Notes: generated from the letters alone by a model not told the origin. A stretch of DNA of 64,000 nt from Anthopleura xanthogrammica (GCA_964019055.1 OZ025223.1:4764625-4828624); one strand, 5' to 3'; shown: positions 9,891 to 19,399, counted from the stretch's first letter. Translations and numbers: made by a program.

Positions 9891-11447
9891 TTATTTCAGA
9901 GGGGAGAGAGTTCCACATCTTAGTCCCTCTGTAATAAAAACCGCTCCTAAAAAATCTGTCTTTGGGATATATTGCATTTCAATTTGATCATTCCCTCTTA
10001 ATTTAGATTTATAGTCATTTGGGTCCGAAGACCTCATATTAAATAGATTACTTAAATATGATGGACATTTATTATGCAGAATGTCAAACATTAATAAGCA
10101 CAGTCTTTCATCTCGTCTTTCATGTAGTTTATCCCAGTTTAACTGTTGCAAAATGTCAGCAGATCTCACATCATAGCCCTGACAGGTTATGATGCGTGCA
10201 GCTCTGTTCTGTAGCTTTTGAAGACGATCTGCTTGACCCTTGTTCAGATTGCTCCATACAAGGTCACAATAGTCAAACGTGGGCTGTATTAATGCTTTAT
10301 ACATTGTTATAAGGGTAGGAACTAGATCCCGAATTTGTTTTAAACCGTAAATTGATTTGCCAACCTTTTTACATAGATGATCGATGTGTGTATCCCAGTT
10401 TAGATTTTGGTCAATATAGACACCAAGATGTTTAAGAGAAGTAACTTTCTTAATCTCTGAGCCATTAATCTCGATCGGAGCAAAACTGCCAAAGCTCGAG
10501 ACTTTAAATCTAGAACCAATTAGCATGTATTCAGATTTTACGACATTTAAACTAAGTTTGTTAGCCAGCAACCAGCCACTGATCTTTCTTAAGTCATAAT
10601 TAATCTTGCTTTGAAGTTCAGTGGCTGACTTAGCAGCAAAAATTATTAAAGTGTCGTCTGTATATAAACGAGGTCTAGTATAGTCGAGACAACACGGAAT
10701 GTCGTTAATGTATATTATAAACAATAGCGGTCCTAATATTGATCCTTGTGGAACACCACAAGATATAGGTTTAGGCTCAGAAATAGAGTTTTCAACTACA
10801 CAACATTGCATTCTATCGTGTAAATATGATTTAAAAAATTCTAGATTTATTCCATTAATTCCATAGTATTGCAGTTTGGAAATTAAGATTTGATGTGATA
10901 CGGTATCGAATGCTTTAGCTAAGTCCAAAGCAACTACTAGATTAGTCAAGCCTTTATCCATATTAGCATACCACTCATTAGTAGCTTCTAACAAAGCAGT
11001 GAGAGTGGAATGCAGAGGACGAAAGCCTGACTGATATTTAGTAAACAAATCATGAACAGCAAAATAGTGATATAGTTGGTTAAACACTGCCCTCTCACAT
11101 AATTTTGATAAAATAGGCAGAATAGAGATAGGCCTATAATTACTTGGATCGTCTCGATCATTAGATTTGAAGAGAGGGATAACTTTTGCTGTCTTCCAAC
11201 CTGATGGAAAAATCCCTAATGAAAGGGATTTATTTACAATATTAGCTAGGGAGGCAGCAATAACTGGTGCCGCTTCTTTAAGCAGGCGACAAGATATATT
11301 ATCTAAACCCGTCGCCTTGTCTACCGGCATCTTATTCAAGAACTGAACTACGAAATCAATAGAAATTGGCTGCAAAACAAATTGAAATTTTACTGGTTGT
11401 AGGAATGCGCTGAAATCCATAGGACTGTCTTCAAATTTAGAAGTCAT
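9891..11447 (-). CDS. LINE reverse transcriptase (ORF2, C-terminal part)
   Basis: The 518-residue frame copies element RNA at the nicked target. It shows the conserved RT blocks in order: NYRPISILP at about residue 103, motif A ALDLAKAFDTVSH (Asp present) near residue 170, GVPQGSILGPLLF near residue 232, and motif C YTDDT near residue 264. The catalytic aspartates are therefore intact. The C-terminal thumb region includes HIDHLCKK, FDYCDLVWSNLNKGQ and LQNRAARII. The frame shifts at a T-rich run near 9950; the usual ending (MWNSLPSEIK) continues in another frame to about 9830. The upstream join to the endonuclease is also frameshifted, near 11650. Confidence 0.85.
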   Translation of the reverse strand: MTSKFEDSPMDFSAFLQPVKFQFVLQPISIDFVVQFLNKMPVDKATGLDNISCRLLKEAAPVIAASLANIVNKSLSLGIFPSGWKTAKVIPLFKSNDRDDPSNYRPISILPILSKLCERAVFNQLYHYFAVHDLFTKYQSGFRPLHSTLTALLEATNEWYANMDKGLTNLVVALDLAKAFDTVSHQILISKLQYYGINGINLEFFKSYLHDRMQCCVVENSISEPKPISCGVPQGSILGPLLFIIYINDIPCCLDYTRPRLYTDDTLIIFAAKSATELQSKINYDLRKISGWLLANKLSLNVVKSEYMLIGSRFKVSSFGSFAPIEINGSEIKKVTSLKHLGVYIDQNLNWDTHIDHLCKKVGKSIYGLKQIRDLVPTLITMYKALIQPTFDYCDLVWSNLNKGQADRLQKLQNRAARIITCQGYDVRSADILQQLNWDKLHERRDERLCLLMFDILHNKCPSYLSNLFNMRSSDPNDYKSKLRGNDQIEMQYIPKTDFLGAVFITEGLRCGTLSPLK

Positions 11448-11646
11448 ATCAGCACCGATGCTAGAAAAATAGCAATTCAGTTTTTCAGCAATTTCAGTAG
11501 GATCTGTAAATGTACTATTATCAATCTTGATCTTCCTTATAGAACTACTTTTAGTCTTTGTTCGGCCACTGACATTATTTATGGTTCTCCATAAAGCTTT
11601 AGGATTACCGCGATTTTTTTCTATATGGGAGTGATAATAGGAAGCT

Positions 11647-12585
11647 TTAGCTTTTTTTAACTTCGTTATTTACCAAATTTCTAAATTCCTTATATTCACT
11701 CCATACCTGTGGATCTTTAGTTTTAGTAGCTTGGTTTTTCAAATAATTCCTATGAGTAATCATTTGTCTAATGTCGCAGGCAAGCCAAGGTGATTGGTTG
11801 TTTCGTACCCTACGAGTTTTAGTAGGCGCCTGCTCATCTGCTATTTCAAGGAAACGTTTTTCCCAAATAACTAACATTTCGCTTGGATCCTTTAAATTAT
11901 CAATGTCTGACCAATCGACTGAACTTAAGATTGTTCTAAAATTGATAGGATCAAAGTTTTTGAAACACCTATAGGTGACATATTTGTGCTTGTTATTGGA
12001 TGGAACGGCAAATTTCCTTATAGCATACACGAGACTATGATCACTTATTCCCAAGTGACAAACACCTGAAGTGACTATTCGACTTGGTTCGTTCGTAAAG
12101 ATGACATCTATAAGCGTACTTGTAGTTTGTGTTATCCTTGTAGGCTCATTTATGAGCTGATTGATTTGGTAGGTGTCGCAAATCGACTGTATAAGTAGTA
12201 AATTAGAATCATGAAGATTAGATAAAAAGTTACAATTTAGGTCACCCATCAGAAGTAATTCCTTTGATTCATTATCGTAGGTTTGAACTATACGTTCGAA
12301 AGATTCAAAAAAGGATCTGTCACTGTTTGGTGGTCTATAAAAAACACAAATCCCAAAAGACTTACAGTTTGGTTTGACAATATCAATAGTAATTATTTCA
12401 TGAACCATTTGTTCACAGAAAATATCCTGTCTGATTAAATGTTTATTTCTAGAATGTATATATAAGCAGATTCCTCCACCGAATCTATTTCTATCTTTTC
12501 TAATTAAGATATAATTATTGATATTCATCAAATCATTTGAAATAAATTTGTTTAGACGAGTTTCGTTTAAAGCTAGTATATCCAA
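11647..12585 (-). CDS. LINE endonuclease domain (ORF2, N-terminal part)
   Basis: This 312-residue frame is an exonuclease-endonuclease-phosphatase fold enzyme that nicks target DNA. Visible motifs are LNETRLN (catalytic Glu) at the start, the substrate loop RNRFGGGICLYIH, CVFYRPPNSD, MGDLNCN, TLIDVIFT and GISDHSLVY (catalytic Asp-His). The frame opens without an ATG because a frameshift near 12590 separates it from its own N terminus (a KIASLNIVSLPSHLDE-like stretch near 12650). It ends in VKKS and a stop caused by an A-run at about 11650, after which the RT frame takes over. Confidence 0.85.
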   Translation of the reverse strand: MDILALNETRLNKFISNDLMNINNYILIRKDRNRFGGGICLYIHSRNKHLIRQDIFCEQMVHEIITIDIVKPNCKSFGICVFYRPPNSDRSFFESFERIVQTYDNESKELLLMGDLNCNFLSNLHDSNLLLIQSICDTYQINQLINEPTRITQTTSTLIDVIFTNEPSRIVTSGVCHLGISDHSLVYAIRKFAVPSNNKHKYVTYRCFKNFDPINFRTILSSVDWSDIDNLKDPSEMLVIWEKRFLEIADEQAPTKTRRVRNNQSPWLACDIRQMITHRNYLKNQATKTKDPQVWSEYKEFRNLVNNEVKKS

Positions 12586-12728
12586 ATTTCATCCTCAAGA
12601 AGCAGACCAATTTCATCTAAGTGTGAGGGCAAGCTTACAATATTTAGACTTGCTATTTTAAAACCTCTTACCTTAGGTATTAGGCTGCAACCGGAGATTG
12701 AGGGCGTACTGTCAGACTCGGTATTTAA

Positions 12729-13169
12729 TCAGATTTCATTATCGGTTTTAGAATGAATGTAAGTATTAAAGTCCTTAGCCAGAGCAGAGATTCCTGATTT
12801 ATTTAGGTGTAGTCCTCTTGAGTTGAGACCCCTTTCTGTAACCGCAGAATGCAAAATCACATCGTCAAAGGACTGATGTAGAAGCTGGTTCACCTCCTTT
12901 CTTGCCGTTTCCAGTTCTGGTGAGTCGGATCTAACTGTTAGCTCAGATATTGCTATTGAGCAGTTAGAGTTTTCCTCGATGTACTCGCATACTTCTTTAA
13001 TTTTGCTCGCTATTTCTTGTGGTTCATCCTTATTGAGATTGTTAGTGCCTATATGAAGAATGATTCTGCTTGGTTTTCTTCTTACAACGGGTTTAATATA
13101 ATCCTTGAGATCGTCGATTGTGGATCCTGGAAAAGATTTGATTATAATTTTGTTTTTCTTGTTAGACAT
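12729..13169 (-). CDS. LINE ORF1 fragment, SGNH-hydrolase-like
   Basis: The 146-residue frame has FPGSTIDD, then IILHIGTNNL (block III with Asn) and RGLHLNKSG (block V with His). Block I, VGDSIHSQI, lies just upstream in another frame, separated by a one-base shift near 13170. Such esterase-like domains are known in ORF1 of CR1-like elements. The Asp normally three residues before the His is replaced by Arg (RGLH), so catalysis is doubtful. The N-terminal remainder is lost into the AGAGAC array. Confidence 0.75.
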   Translation of the reverse strand: MSNKKNKIIIKSFPGSTIDDLKDYIKPVVRRKPSRIILHIGTNNLNKDEPQEIASKIKEVCEYIEENSNCSIAISELTVRSDSPELETARKEVNQLLHQSFDDVILHSAVTERGLNSRGLHLNKSGISALAKDFNTYIHSKTDNEI

Positions 13170-13290
13170 TTTCCAGCCCTCTAATTTGGCTATGAATGGA
13201 ATCTCCCACTATGACGGTATCAGTCGGTATTGGAGTCGACACTTCACTGGATGAATTGCTCGAAAAGTTACTCTTTGACTGAGATTCATG

Positions 13291-13543
13291 ACACAGAGAC
13301 AGAGACAGAGACAAAGACAGAGACAGAGACAGAGACAGAGACAGAGACAGAGACAGAGACAGAGACAGAGACAGAGACAGAGACAGAGACAGAGACAGAG
13401 ACAGAGACAGAGACAGAGACAGAGACAGAGACAGAGACAGAGACAGAGACAGAGACAGAGACAGAGACAGAGACAGAGACAGAGACAGAGACAGAGACAG
13501 AGACAGAGACAGAGACAGAGACAGAGACAGAGACAGAGACAGA
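13291..13543. repeat. (ACAGAG)n hexanucleotide array, about 42 units
   Basis: A nearly perfect six-base repeat lies between the LINE ORF1 remnant and host sequence. Six is a multiple of three, so all frames without stops remain open and produce repeat-only proteins on both strands, which are artefacts. One unit is altered (acaaag near 13311). Confidence 0.95.
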
Positions 13544-13544
13544 G

Positions 13545-13712
13545 TGTTCCAAATTATATTTGTGATTTGAATCGTTTTCGAAGCATAATATTCAATGTGT
13601 CTATTAAAAATCATTTCTATCCTTAAAACAAGTGCAATATTCGCTAGAAATAAAAACTAGACATAACGATAGTACAAGAGATCATGAACCAACCTGTCTT
13701 CAATGAACAGAG
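13545..13712 (-). pseudogene. Duplicate of the peptide-gene exon 2 region, truncated
   Basis: Bases from TTTGTGATTTGAATCG to the splice donor and the end of the signal-peptide exon match 17594-17795 in the same orientation, with a 24-base gap. On the minus strand only the last residues of the signal peptide (ALFI, then an acidic residue) and the donor G|GTTGGTT survive; the start codon side is replaced. It is a broken copy of the exon at 17769-17846. Confidence 0.65.
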
Positions 13713-13779
13713 CAGGGTTTGGCTATCAAGACATTGGGTTACGGGTTGGTGATATGAAGTTGTTGATATCTCAGTGGTA

Positions 13780-14029
13780 TGTAATGTGTACGCTCAGACT
13801 TGAATTGTAATTTTCCTAGCAATAAGAGTGTGCGCTTAGACGATTATAACAGCATTTTAGAGTACTTTTCGTGTTTATTTTCTGGTATCTTAACTTCGAG
13901 ACGTCTAGATTCACCTTTTTCGTCAGTCACTAAAAAAATCTCGACATTTCGTTGTGAATTTGACGGATGAAAACCACCAAAACACGAAAAAAAATTGCCG
14001 TGGCTGGAGGTTGTACAATAATAATAACA
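13780..14029. repeat. Duplicated segment, partner 20285-20530
   Basis: From cgctcagacttgaattgtaa to the ataataataa run, the two segments align almost base for base in the same orientation. In this copy the match breaks at 14029 and resumes at about 14605, so about 570 bases are extra here. The extra piece contains the palindromic element and the sulfatase exon. Confidence 0.7.
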
Positions 14030-14092
14030 ACTTTTTTTGAGTGACTAGTCTCCTAGCAGTCCACAAGTAGACCACTAATTAGCCAGTTTACA

Positions 14093-14215
14093 GTTTAAGA
14101 ATCGTTTTCAGTGCACATGTGATTTTATCCCGAATTTCTCACCTTCTTTTGTTTAAATCTTCTCTTGTTTTTAATTAAACAATAGAAGGTGAGAAATTCG
14201 GGATAAAATCGCACT
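14093..14215. mobile_element. Palindromic MITE, family F2 (copy 1)
   Basis: GATTTTATCCCGAATTTCTC on the left is mirrored by its complement on the right, with the GTTTAAGAATCGTTTTCAGTG-type outer part present only on the left. A fuller copy with both ends lies at 60241-60396 in a metalloprotease intron, which confirms a mobile family. Confidence 0.75.
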
Positions 14216-14337
14216 ATACTAAAACTATATTAAAATTACGTATAGAAAAAATAACTATAAATACGATATTCTAAGTAATGAAGTTATTCTAATGATGGTA
14301 GATGCTTGTTCTAAAACTTTCCGTTTTTTCCCTATAG

Positions 14338-14520
14338 TTCCTCAAGGTTACAGTGGTGCTATACATCGTGACCACAGACCCATACGAGAAGAATGATCTG
14401 AAGGACAAGTACCCAGATATCGTTCAAAAACTACAGGACCGAGTGGAATTCTACAAGAAGACTGCTTTGCCTCCAGCTAACAAACCAAACGACCCACAGG
14501 CCAGAAAAACTGCTAATAAA
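14338..14520 (+). pseudogene. Isolated arylsulfatase-like C-terminal exon
   Basis: The 61-codon open exon is flanked by an acceptor (tttttccctatag) and a donor (AAA|GTATGG). It encodes a stretch typical of the region after the catalytic core of arylsulfatase B-like enzymes: LYIVTTDPYEKNDLKDKYPD, then IVQKLQDRVEFYKKTALPP. In that family LYN.T.DP.E.NDL is usual; here the Asn of LYN is Ile. No other sulfatase exon, including the Cys-x-Pro-x-Arg catalytic site, is found in the window. It sits in a 570-base segment absent from the duplicate at 20.5 kb, so a transposed gene fragment or the last piece of a decayed gene is more likely than a working gene. Confidence 0.6.
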
Positions 14521-14604
14521 GTATGGCGCCTGGTCTCCGTGTATTGGTTATTTCATTCATTTTTTTAAAGATAAAAATCATAACATTTAAAAATTAAAAT
14601 GAAC

Positions 14605-15150
14605 TTGGCTTTCTAATTCACTTTTAAATTTCATTCGGCTGAAAAATATATTTGTTTAAAAAATTTAGATAAAGTTACATGCACCTCATTGCAAGAAGGT
14701 CGTCATATAAAAAAAAAAAATAGGAATTAAATATTTTTGCAAAACAAATGCCTAATTATTGGCACTGTTTTGAAGGTTATATGAACTATTTTCTTTGAAC
14801 ATTTTGCTATTTTTTCAACCTTTTTTTAGTATTTTAATCATTTTTTTCCAATCTCGTAAAAACGTAGAAAGATTTTTATATGCGCTCTAAGAACCTTCAT
14901 TATATCATCATATAAGAATCAAAAGTAATAATTTAGAAATAAAATCTTAGAAATAATAACATTAAATAACACAATAACTAACTACAAAATTGCTAGAAAA
15001 GAACTGAAACCACGCTGTTTTCAGTACATGCGTTGACTTTCCTTTTTTATCAAAAATATCATAACCCAACTCGATCGGTTCTTGTAACATAAAACTCGTA
15101 TTATTTGTGTATTTTTTCTCTTACTTTTGTGAATTTTGCTATTTTTGCAG
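14605..15150. repeat. Duplicated segment, partner 20553-21092
   Basis: From TTTCATTCGGCTG through ctatttttgcagtt the sequence is repeated at 20.55-21.09 kb with few changes, in the same order as the 13.78-kb block. After the shared end this copy enters the 12-bp minisatellite, while the other joins a sequence that here lies at 17405. The second copy therefore lacks 15.15-17.4 kb. Confidence 0.75.
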
Positions 15151-15154
15151 TTAG

Positions 15155-15322
15155 GATCCTAACTGCGATCCTAACTGCGATCCTAACTGCGATCCTAACT
15201 GTGATCCTAACTGCGATCCTAACTGCGATCCTAACTGCGATCCTAACTGCGATCCTAACTGCGATCCTAACTGCGATCCTAACTGCGATCCTAACTGCGA
15301 TCCTAACTGCGATCCTAACTGC
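15155..15322. repeat. 12-bp minisatellite GATCCTAACTGC, 14 units
   Basis: Fourteen head-to-tail units are nearly identical (one has TGTG for TGCG near 15200). A final imperfect unit follows at 15323-15337. There are no spacers, so this is not a CRISPR array. The 12-base period keeps frames open and gives meaningless tetrapeptide repeats. Confidence 0.95.
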
Positions 15323-15340
15323 GATCATCCTAACTGTATC

Positions 15341-15770
15341 ATTAGTTTATCTCTACTTTGGTAATGATTTTTCAACAAAAGATTGAGTTGTGCTCGGATA
15401 AATAGTGACTCTACCGTTTTGCATCCTATCTGAGTTCTGAACAACGTTTTTTGATCAAAGTCCCTTACTTTGCCTATACAAGAATCTTAGTTGGGCTGCA
15501 CGTTGCTTTTTCGCTTTAAAAACATAAAAAATAAGTCATCATTGTTATTATCTTCAGTTGTATTATCCTGGCGTTCGCAAAGCTATGTGGTATGTGATAG
15601 ACCGTCAATGAAAATGTTATTTTGGTAAAACTTTGAGTATCACAAGACAAACTATTCATCTGGTTGCAACTATCAATCTTTATTATTCCTTTATTCTAGA
15701 TACTATTTAACAGTAGTTTTCTTTTTAACATTTGCTGGATTACAGCACATTACTGGTTTCTTTCCTCTCT
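15341..15770. other. Non-coding stretch
   Basis: No gene is recognised. The end of this stretch (15680-15770) is a diverged copy of the region downstream of the peptide gene's stop codon (16501-16555), with the tttattcctttattctag motif. Confidence 0.45.
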
Positions 15771-15775
15771 AAGCT

Positions 15776-15965
15776 TCTTCAGTTTTTCAGAAATGCATGG
15801 GGCCTTCCAGATCGTCTATGTCGTTAACATTGTCGTAGTCAGTGTAGTTTTTCATAGTCTTGCTGTTGCTGCACATTGCTGTCTTTTTCGCCATTGATTT
15901 TGTCTGTTTTTCCTCTCTTCACTAGCCAACGACGTCGTCGGGTCACGACTCCAGCGTTGTTATGA
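15776..15965 (-). pseudogene. Diverged third copy of the basic-peptide terminal exon
   Basis: On the minus strand this matches the terminal exon at 16553-16742: it reads VVTRRRRWLVKRGKTDKING, then EKDSNVQQQQDYEK, a shift in an A-run, and then DIDDLEGP before a stop. The acceptor AG is lost (aacaacg instead of aacagcg). It is taken as a decayed exon duplicate. Confidence 0.6.
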
Positions 15966-16520
15966 TAGATAATCAGTGACAATTTGTGGCAATTTCACTT
16001 TCTTGAAAATTTCAGTCAAAATTCAAGTCATAGAAATTCTCTAGATTTAACCTGATTTCAAGATTTAAAATACCCAATTGGATCCATGCAAAGTCAGTAG
16101 TTGGTTTTCAAAACTGATTACTAGCATGATGAAAAAGGTGACTTTATTTTGATACGAAGGTAGGAATTTTCAGTTTTTTTCGCTTCGACACATTTCCTAA
16201 ATCTTCTCGACTTTTCCGGCTTCTTCTTTCTACCGTTCTTGAAAAGCAGAAAGCTGAAAAAAATATACCTTACAGATGAAAAAAGTCTACGTTTTTCCAC
16301 AAAAATATTTGTAAGAAATGTAAGAGTTTCATGATTTGCGGGGGTACGAGATGGAGATGCTAGAAAGCAATCGAAGAAGTTATAAAAAACCCATCAGTTA
16401 AAGAGAACCTCTCGAATAATCAGATAATTTACACTGTCTCTACAGCTTTATTGGCCAATATCTGTTAATACAATTACATCAAATAGTTGAGAGGATTCAA
16501 CTTTATTATTATTATTATCC

Positions 16521-16526
16521 TTTATT
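16521..16526 (-). terminator. Polyadenylation signal of the 84-residue peptide gene
   Basis: AATAAA on the minus strand, 27 bases past the TAA stop, with another AATAAA at 16502-16507. The positions suit the terminal exon at 16553-16742. Confidence 0.55.
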
Positions 16527-16552
16527 CTAGACATTTGCTTGATTAGAGCACA

Positions 16553-16742
16553 TTACTGGTTTCTTTCCTCTTTAAGCTTCTGAGGTTTTTCAAGAATGGG
16601 ACCTTCCAGATCGTCTATGTCGTTGTCGTCTTGTTGTTCTTCGACATAGTCTTGCTGTTGTTTTTGCTTAAATGTGCTGTCGTTTTCTCCATTCATTTCG
16701 GCTCTCTTTCCAACTAGACGTCTGCGTCGTCCCCATCCTTCG
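16553..16742 (-). CDS. Small secreted arginine-rich peptide, terminal exon (main version)
   Basis: A CAG acceptor precedes 190 bases ending in TAA. Exon 2 ends in phase 2 (AG) and this exon starts with C, giving Ser and then the in-frame EGWGRRRRLVGKRAEMNGEN. Next come a Gln-rich stretch (FKQKQQQDYVEEQQ) and an acidic end (DDNDIDDLEGP, then EKPQKLKEERNQ). With the signal-peptide exon the precursor is 84 residues and has no cysteine. RRRR and GKR are potential convertase sites, and Gly before basic residues is the usual amidation donor, so WG-RRRR and LVG-KR are candidates. The family is not recognised. Phase agreement and codon-sized differences from the copy at 17025-17142 argue that it is real. 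Confidence 0.65.
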
Positions 16743-17024
16743 CTGTTGTCATAGATATAAAATACTATATTAATGTAATATACTACTAGATTGACGTCAT
16801 CATGTGGTATAACTGTTAGAACCAGATGATTAGAACATGGTGAATTAGTACGCGCGATGCAAAACTGGCTATCAACAGTTGTTTACTGTTACTCGTCAAA
16901 TCCTGTCATTTATTTGTGATTTGAATCGTTTTCGAAGCATAATATGCAATCTATTTGCACGCGGGCGACAGCGCTTTAGATAAAAGTACAATAGGATCAA
17001 ATAAAACTAAATATGCCAATATGC

Positions 17025-17142
17025 CTAAATATGTTCTTCGACATAGTCTTGTTGTTTTTGTTGCTTAAATGCGCTGTCGTTTCCGCCATTGATTTCGGCT
17101 CTCTTTCTACCTAGACGTCTGCGTCGACGTCGCCATCCTTCG
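17025..17142 (-). CDS. Small secreted arginine-rich peptide, alternative terminal exon
   Basis: A tandem duplicate of the exon at 16553-16742, lying between it and the signal-peptide exon. The CAG acceptor and phase are kept. It encodes SEGWRRRRRRLGRKRAEING, then GNDSAFKQQKQQDYVEEHI and a stop, so it lacks the acidic tail. Differences from the main version include indels of whole codons. No AATAAA follows closely. It could be an alternative terminal exon, or a truncated duplicate that is skipped. The duplication covers about 16630-17025 against 17035-17370, including the flanking intron. Confidence 0.45.
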
Positions 17143-17768
17143 CTGTTGTGATAGATATAAAATACTATATTAATGTAATATACTACTAGATTGATCGTTT
17201 CAAAAACGAACAGGAGTGTTTTATTATGACGAGGACGATGGTATATTTTCGTTGATGTCCTATTGTGTTTCAATTCTAAAAAAGGATAGATTTCAAAAAG
17301 GAGGCGAATCTATTTGCACGCGGGCGACAGCGCTTTAGATAAAAGTTCAATAGGAATAACAAAAAATGAAACATGCCATTGCCGTACTTTCGTTCAGTAG
17401 GGTGCTCGCGCTAAACCCGTAAAACAAATAGTACTAATTAGCACTAATTAAACAATAGAAAACAATAGAATTAGTAAAGAGTGCATTTAATCACTCTAAC
17501 GGCAGTGTTGAATAGTACCCTTTTTTCACCTATGCTAGACATATATGTTAAAACCAACTAAAAGATAGGGAAATTTAGGTATTTAGATCAATTCGTGTTG
17601 CAAATTATGTTTGTGATTTGAATCGTTTTCGAAGCATGATATTCAATGTGCCTATTTTGTAGCACAGTTTTCTTTGCTTAAAAATCATTTTTTATCCTTA
17701 AAACAAGTGCAATATTGGCTAGAAATAAAAACTAGACACAACGATAGTACAAGAGATCATGAACCAAC

Positions 17769-17846
17769 CTGTCGTCAATGAACAGAGCAGCGACAAGTAG
17801 GACAACCATTCCAATGATGAAGATCTTCGTCATGACTGGTTTAATT
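17769..17846 (-). CDS. Small secreted arginine-rich peptide, signal-peptide exon
   Basis: A short leader follows an acceptor (tttcaaatgtcag), then ATG at 17833. The reading MTKIFIIGMVVLLVAALFID, then D, is a typical signal peptide: one Lys and a long hydrophobic core. The exon ends in AG before a donor GTTGGTT, leaving phase 2 to match the terminal exons downstream. An earlier, untranslated exon at about 18237-18283 completes the model. Confidence 0.65.
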
Positions 17847-18236
17847 CTGACATTTGAAACATCAAAAACAATTAACTCACTGAAACTGAGACATTTTGAT
17901 TCAAAATCAAATGAAAATCGGATTCGAAGGGAAAATTCTTTAACGGAAAGATTCGAGTCAAAAATGGAAAGTGAACTGTTCCTTCATTTTCTGCTTAAAT
18001 TCTTGAATATTTTTTTAGTAAAGTTGGTTTCAAATTGAAGTGTTCAGACATACCAATATTCCATACAGTCAATCAGACCATTACGATGATGAAAAATGAA
18101 GTAGAAGGAAAGAAAAAAAATGACAAAAATAAAATGCTGAAAAGTTCTAGAACTAAAGGTCTGACTAACAGAGTTGAATGAAGTCTTCTTCTTTAATCAA
18201 GGAATTTTTGAACGAATTTCACATTAGAAATCTCAC

Positions 18237-18283
18237 CTTGAATAGCGGTGTATCCGTGCACAGACTGTGATAAGGTCCAGTTT
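18237..18283 (-). promoter_or_regulatory. 5' non-coding exon of the arginine-rich peptide gene
   Basis: A near-consensus donor (TTCAAG|GTGAGA) ends a short stretch lying about 30 bases below a TATA-like box on the minus strand. The transcription start near 18283 is inferred from that spacing. Confidence 0.5.
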
Positions 18284-18307
18284 AAACGTAAATTCACATT
18301 CAATCCC

Positions 18308-18318
18308 TTTTTAAATAC
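18308..18318 (-). promoter_or_regulatory. TATA-like box
   Basis: TATTTAAAAAG on the minus strand, some 30 bases upstream of the inferred start of the non-coding exon. No other core promoter element was identified. Confidence 0.5.
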
Positions 18319-18339
18319 TCATTGCCTTTGATTCAGACG

Positions 18340-19390
18340 TCAAAGTTAATTTGCCGCCTGATCTAAGTACGAGCCCTGGTTCATGCAATCTGATTGGTGA
18401 AAAATAGAAAACAAAAAGAAAATCGTTTTTATATTAATCATTCTATTCTTTGTTTTTTTTTTTAATTGCCTTGAGAGATACGAAGTCATTTCAGTCATTT
18501 CAATCCGGGGGGTCGAGGGAAAATCCCTCCGCACCCAAAAAAATTGAAGTCAGCCTTTCGAAAATGCGATTTTTAGTGACGCGGTTTTGAGGGGCAATTG
18601 CAACATATTTGTTGTATTATCTCATGTCATGTTGCTTTAGAAAAACATTTTTGGCTAAAATCGTGGTAAACACCTCCGTGGTCCCTAATTTTGAAGAATA
18701 ATTCAGCGAGTTACAGCGATTTTAAAATCATAACCGTTACAGCAAGTGAATATAATTTGGAAACCTTAAAAAATCTCCGTGTACAAGCTCCGAGAAACAT
18801 TTCTTGGTGATAATCTTGAGTAAATCTGAGATTCTAAATCTAGATTTTCAGGACACTGTTTTTGATATTTTGTATACATTTATTGAGTGGGAAAATAAAA
18901 GGCTACTTTCTATAGCCTTCCCACAATCCCTTATGATCAGAGCATCAGGTCGAGGTCATGGTAAAATTTGCATAAAAATGTACAAAATATGTAAATCTTA
19001 CCCTGATCTCGACCTCACCGTCTCCCGAGTCGCCGGGCTTCTAAGGATGACACCTCAGTTTTGCAAATTTTCTCGATTCTGATTGGCCAACATTATTTCT
19101 CAGACAATTATTCTCGAGAAATAAGACCGAGATAGTGACAAATTGCTTGCAAGCACCAAACTTGGCATAGAGATTATTCTAGATATAAGAATCATTATTA
19201 GAAGAGGTGCCATACACTTAGATCAAAGTCAACTAGGGGCGAGAAAATGAACAATTTTTTTCCTCAGGGGGTGAGGGTGCTTAATGCTTTTTAACCTCAA
19301 AAATAATTCCAAATCAAGTTTCAAATCACATCAATGAGATATTATCTGTATTTACTTACGATTCTAACTCACTGCGTTCAACTAAATTAA
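18340..19390. other. Intergenic, no gene recognised
   Basis: AT-rich and apparently unique, with a 92-residue frame at 18804 that has no homology I can recognise and no splice context. It is not called as a gene. Confidence 0.4.
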
Positions 19391-19399
19391 TATTAATAT

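Larger units (their letters stand above)
9668..13290 (-). mobile_element. Nearly full-length non-LTR retrotransposon (LINE)
   Basis: In its own sense it carries an SGNH-hydrolase ORF1, then an apurinic-like endonuclease, then reverse transcriptase, and ends in CT repeats. This order, and the SGNH (esterase-like) ORF1, are known in CR1-like elements. Single-base frameshifts interrupt it near 13170, 12590, 11650 and 9950, several in short A or T runs, so it is inactive but young. The 5' end is lost into a hexanucleotide array at 13291. About 3.6 kb of unique sequence remains. Confidence 0.85.

Noticed and set aside
13230..13626. Long frames of TE, RQ or LS/VS repeats
   Set aside because: All are translations of the (ACAGAG)n array, open only because the period is six.
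15101..15386. Possible CRISPR-like array or repeat protein
   Set aside because: The 12-bp units are directly adjacent with no spacers, so it is a minisatellite; the predicted tetrapeptide repeat has no gene context.
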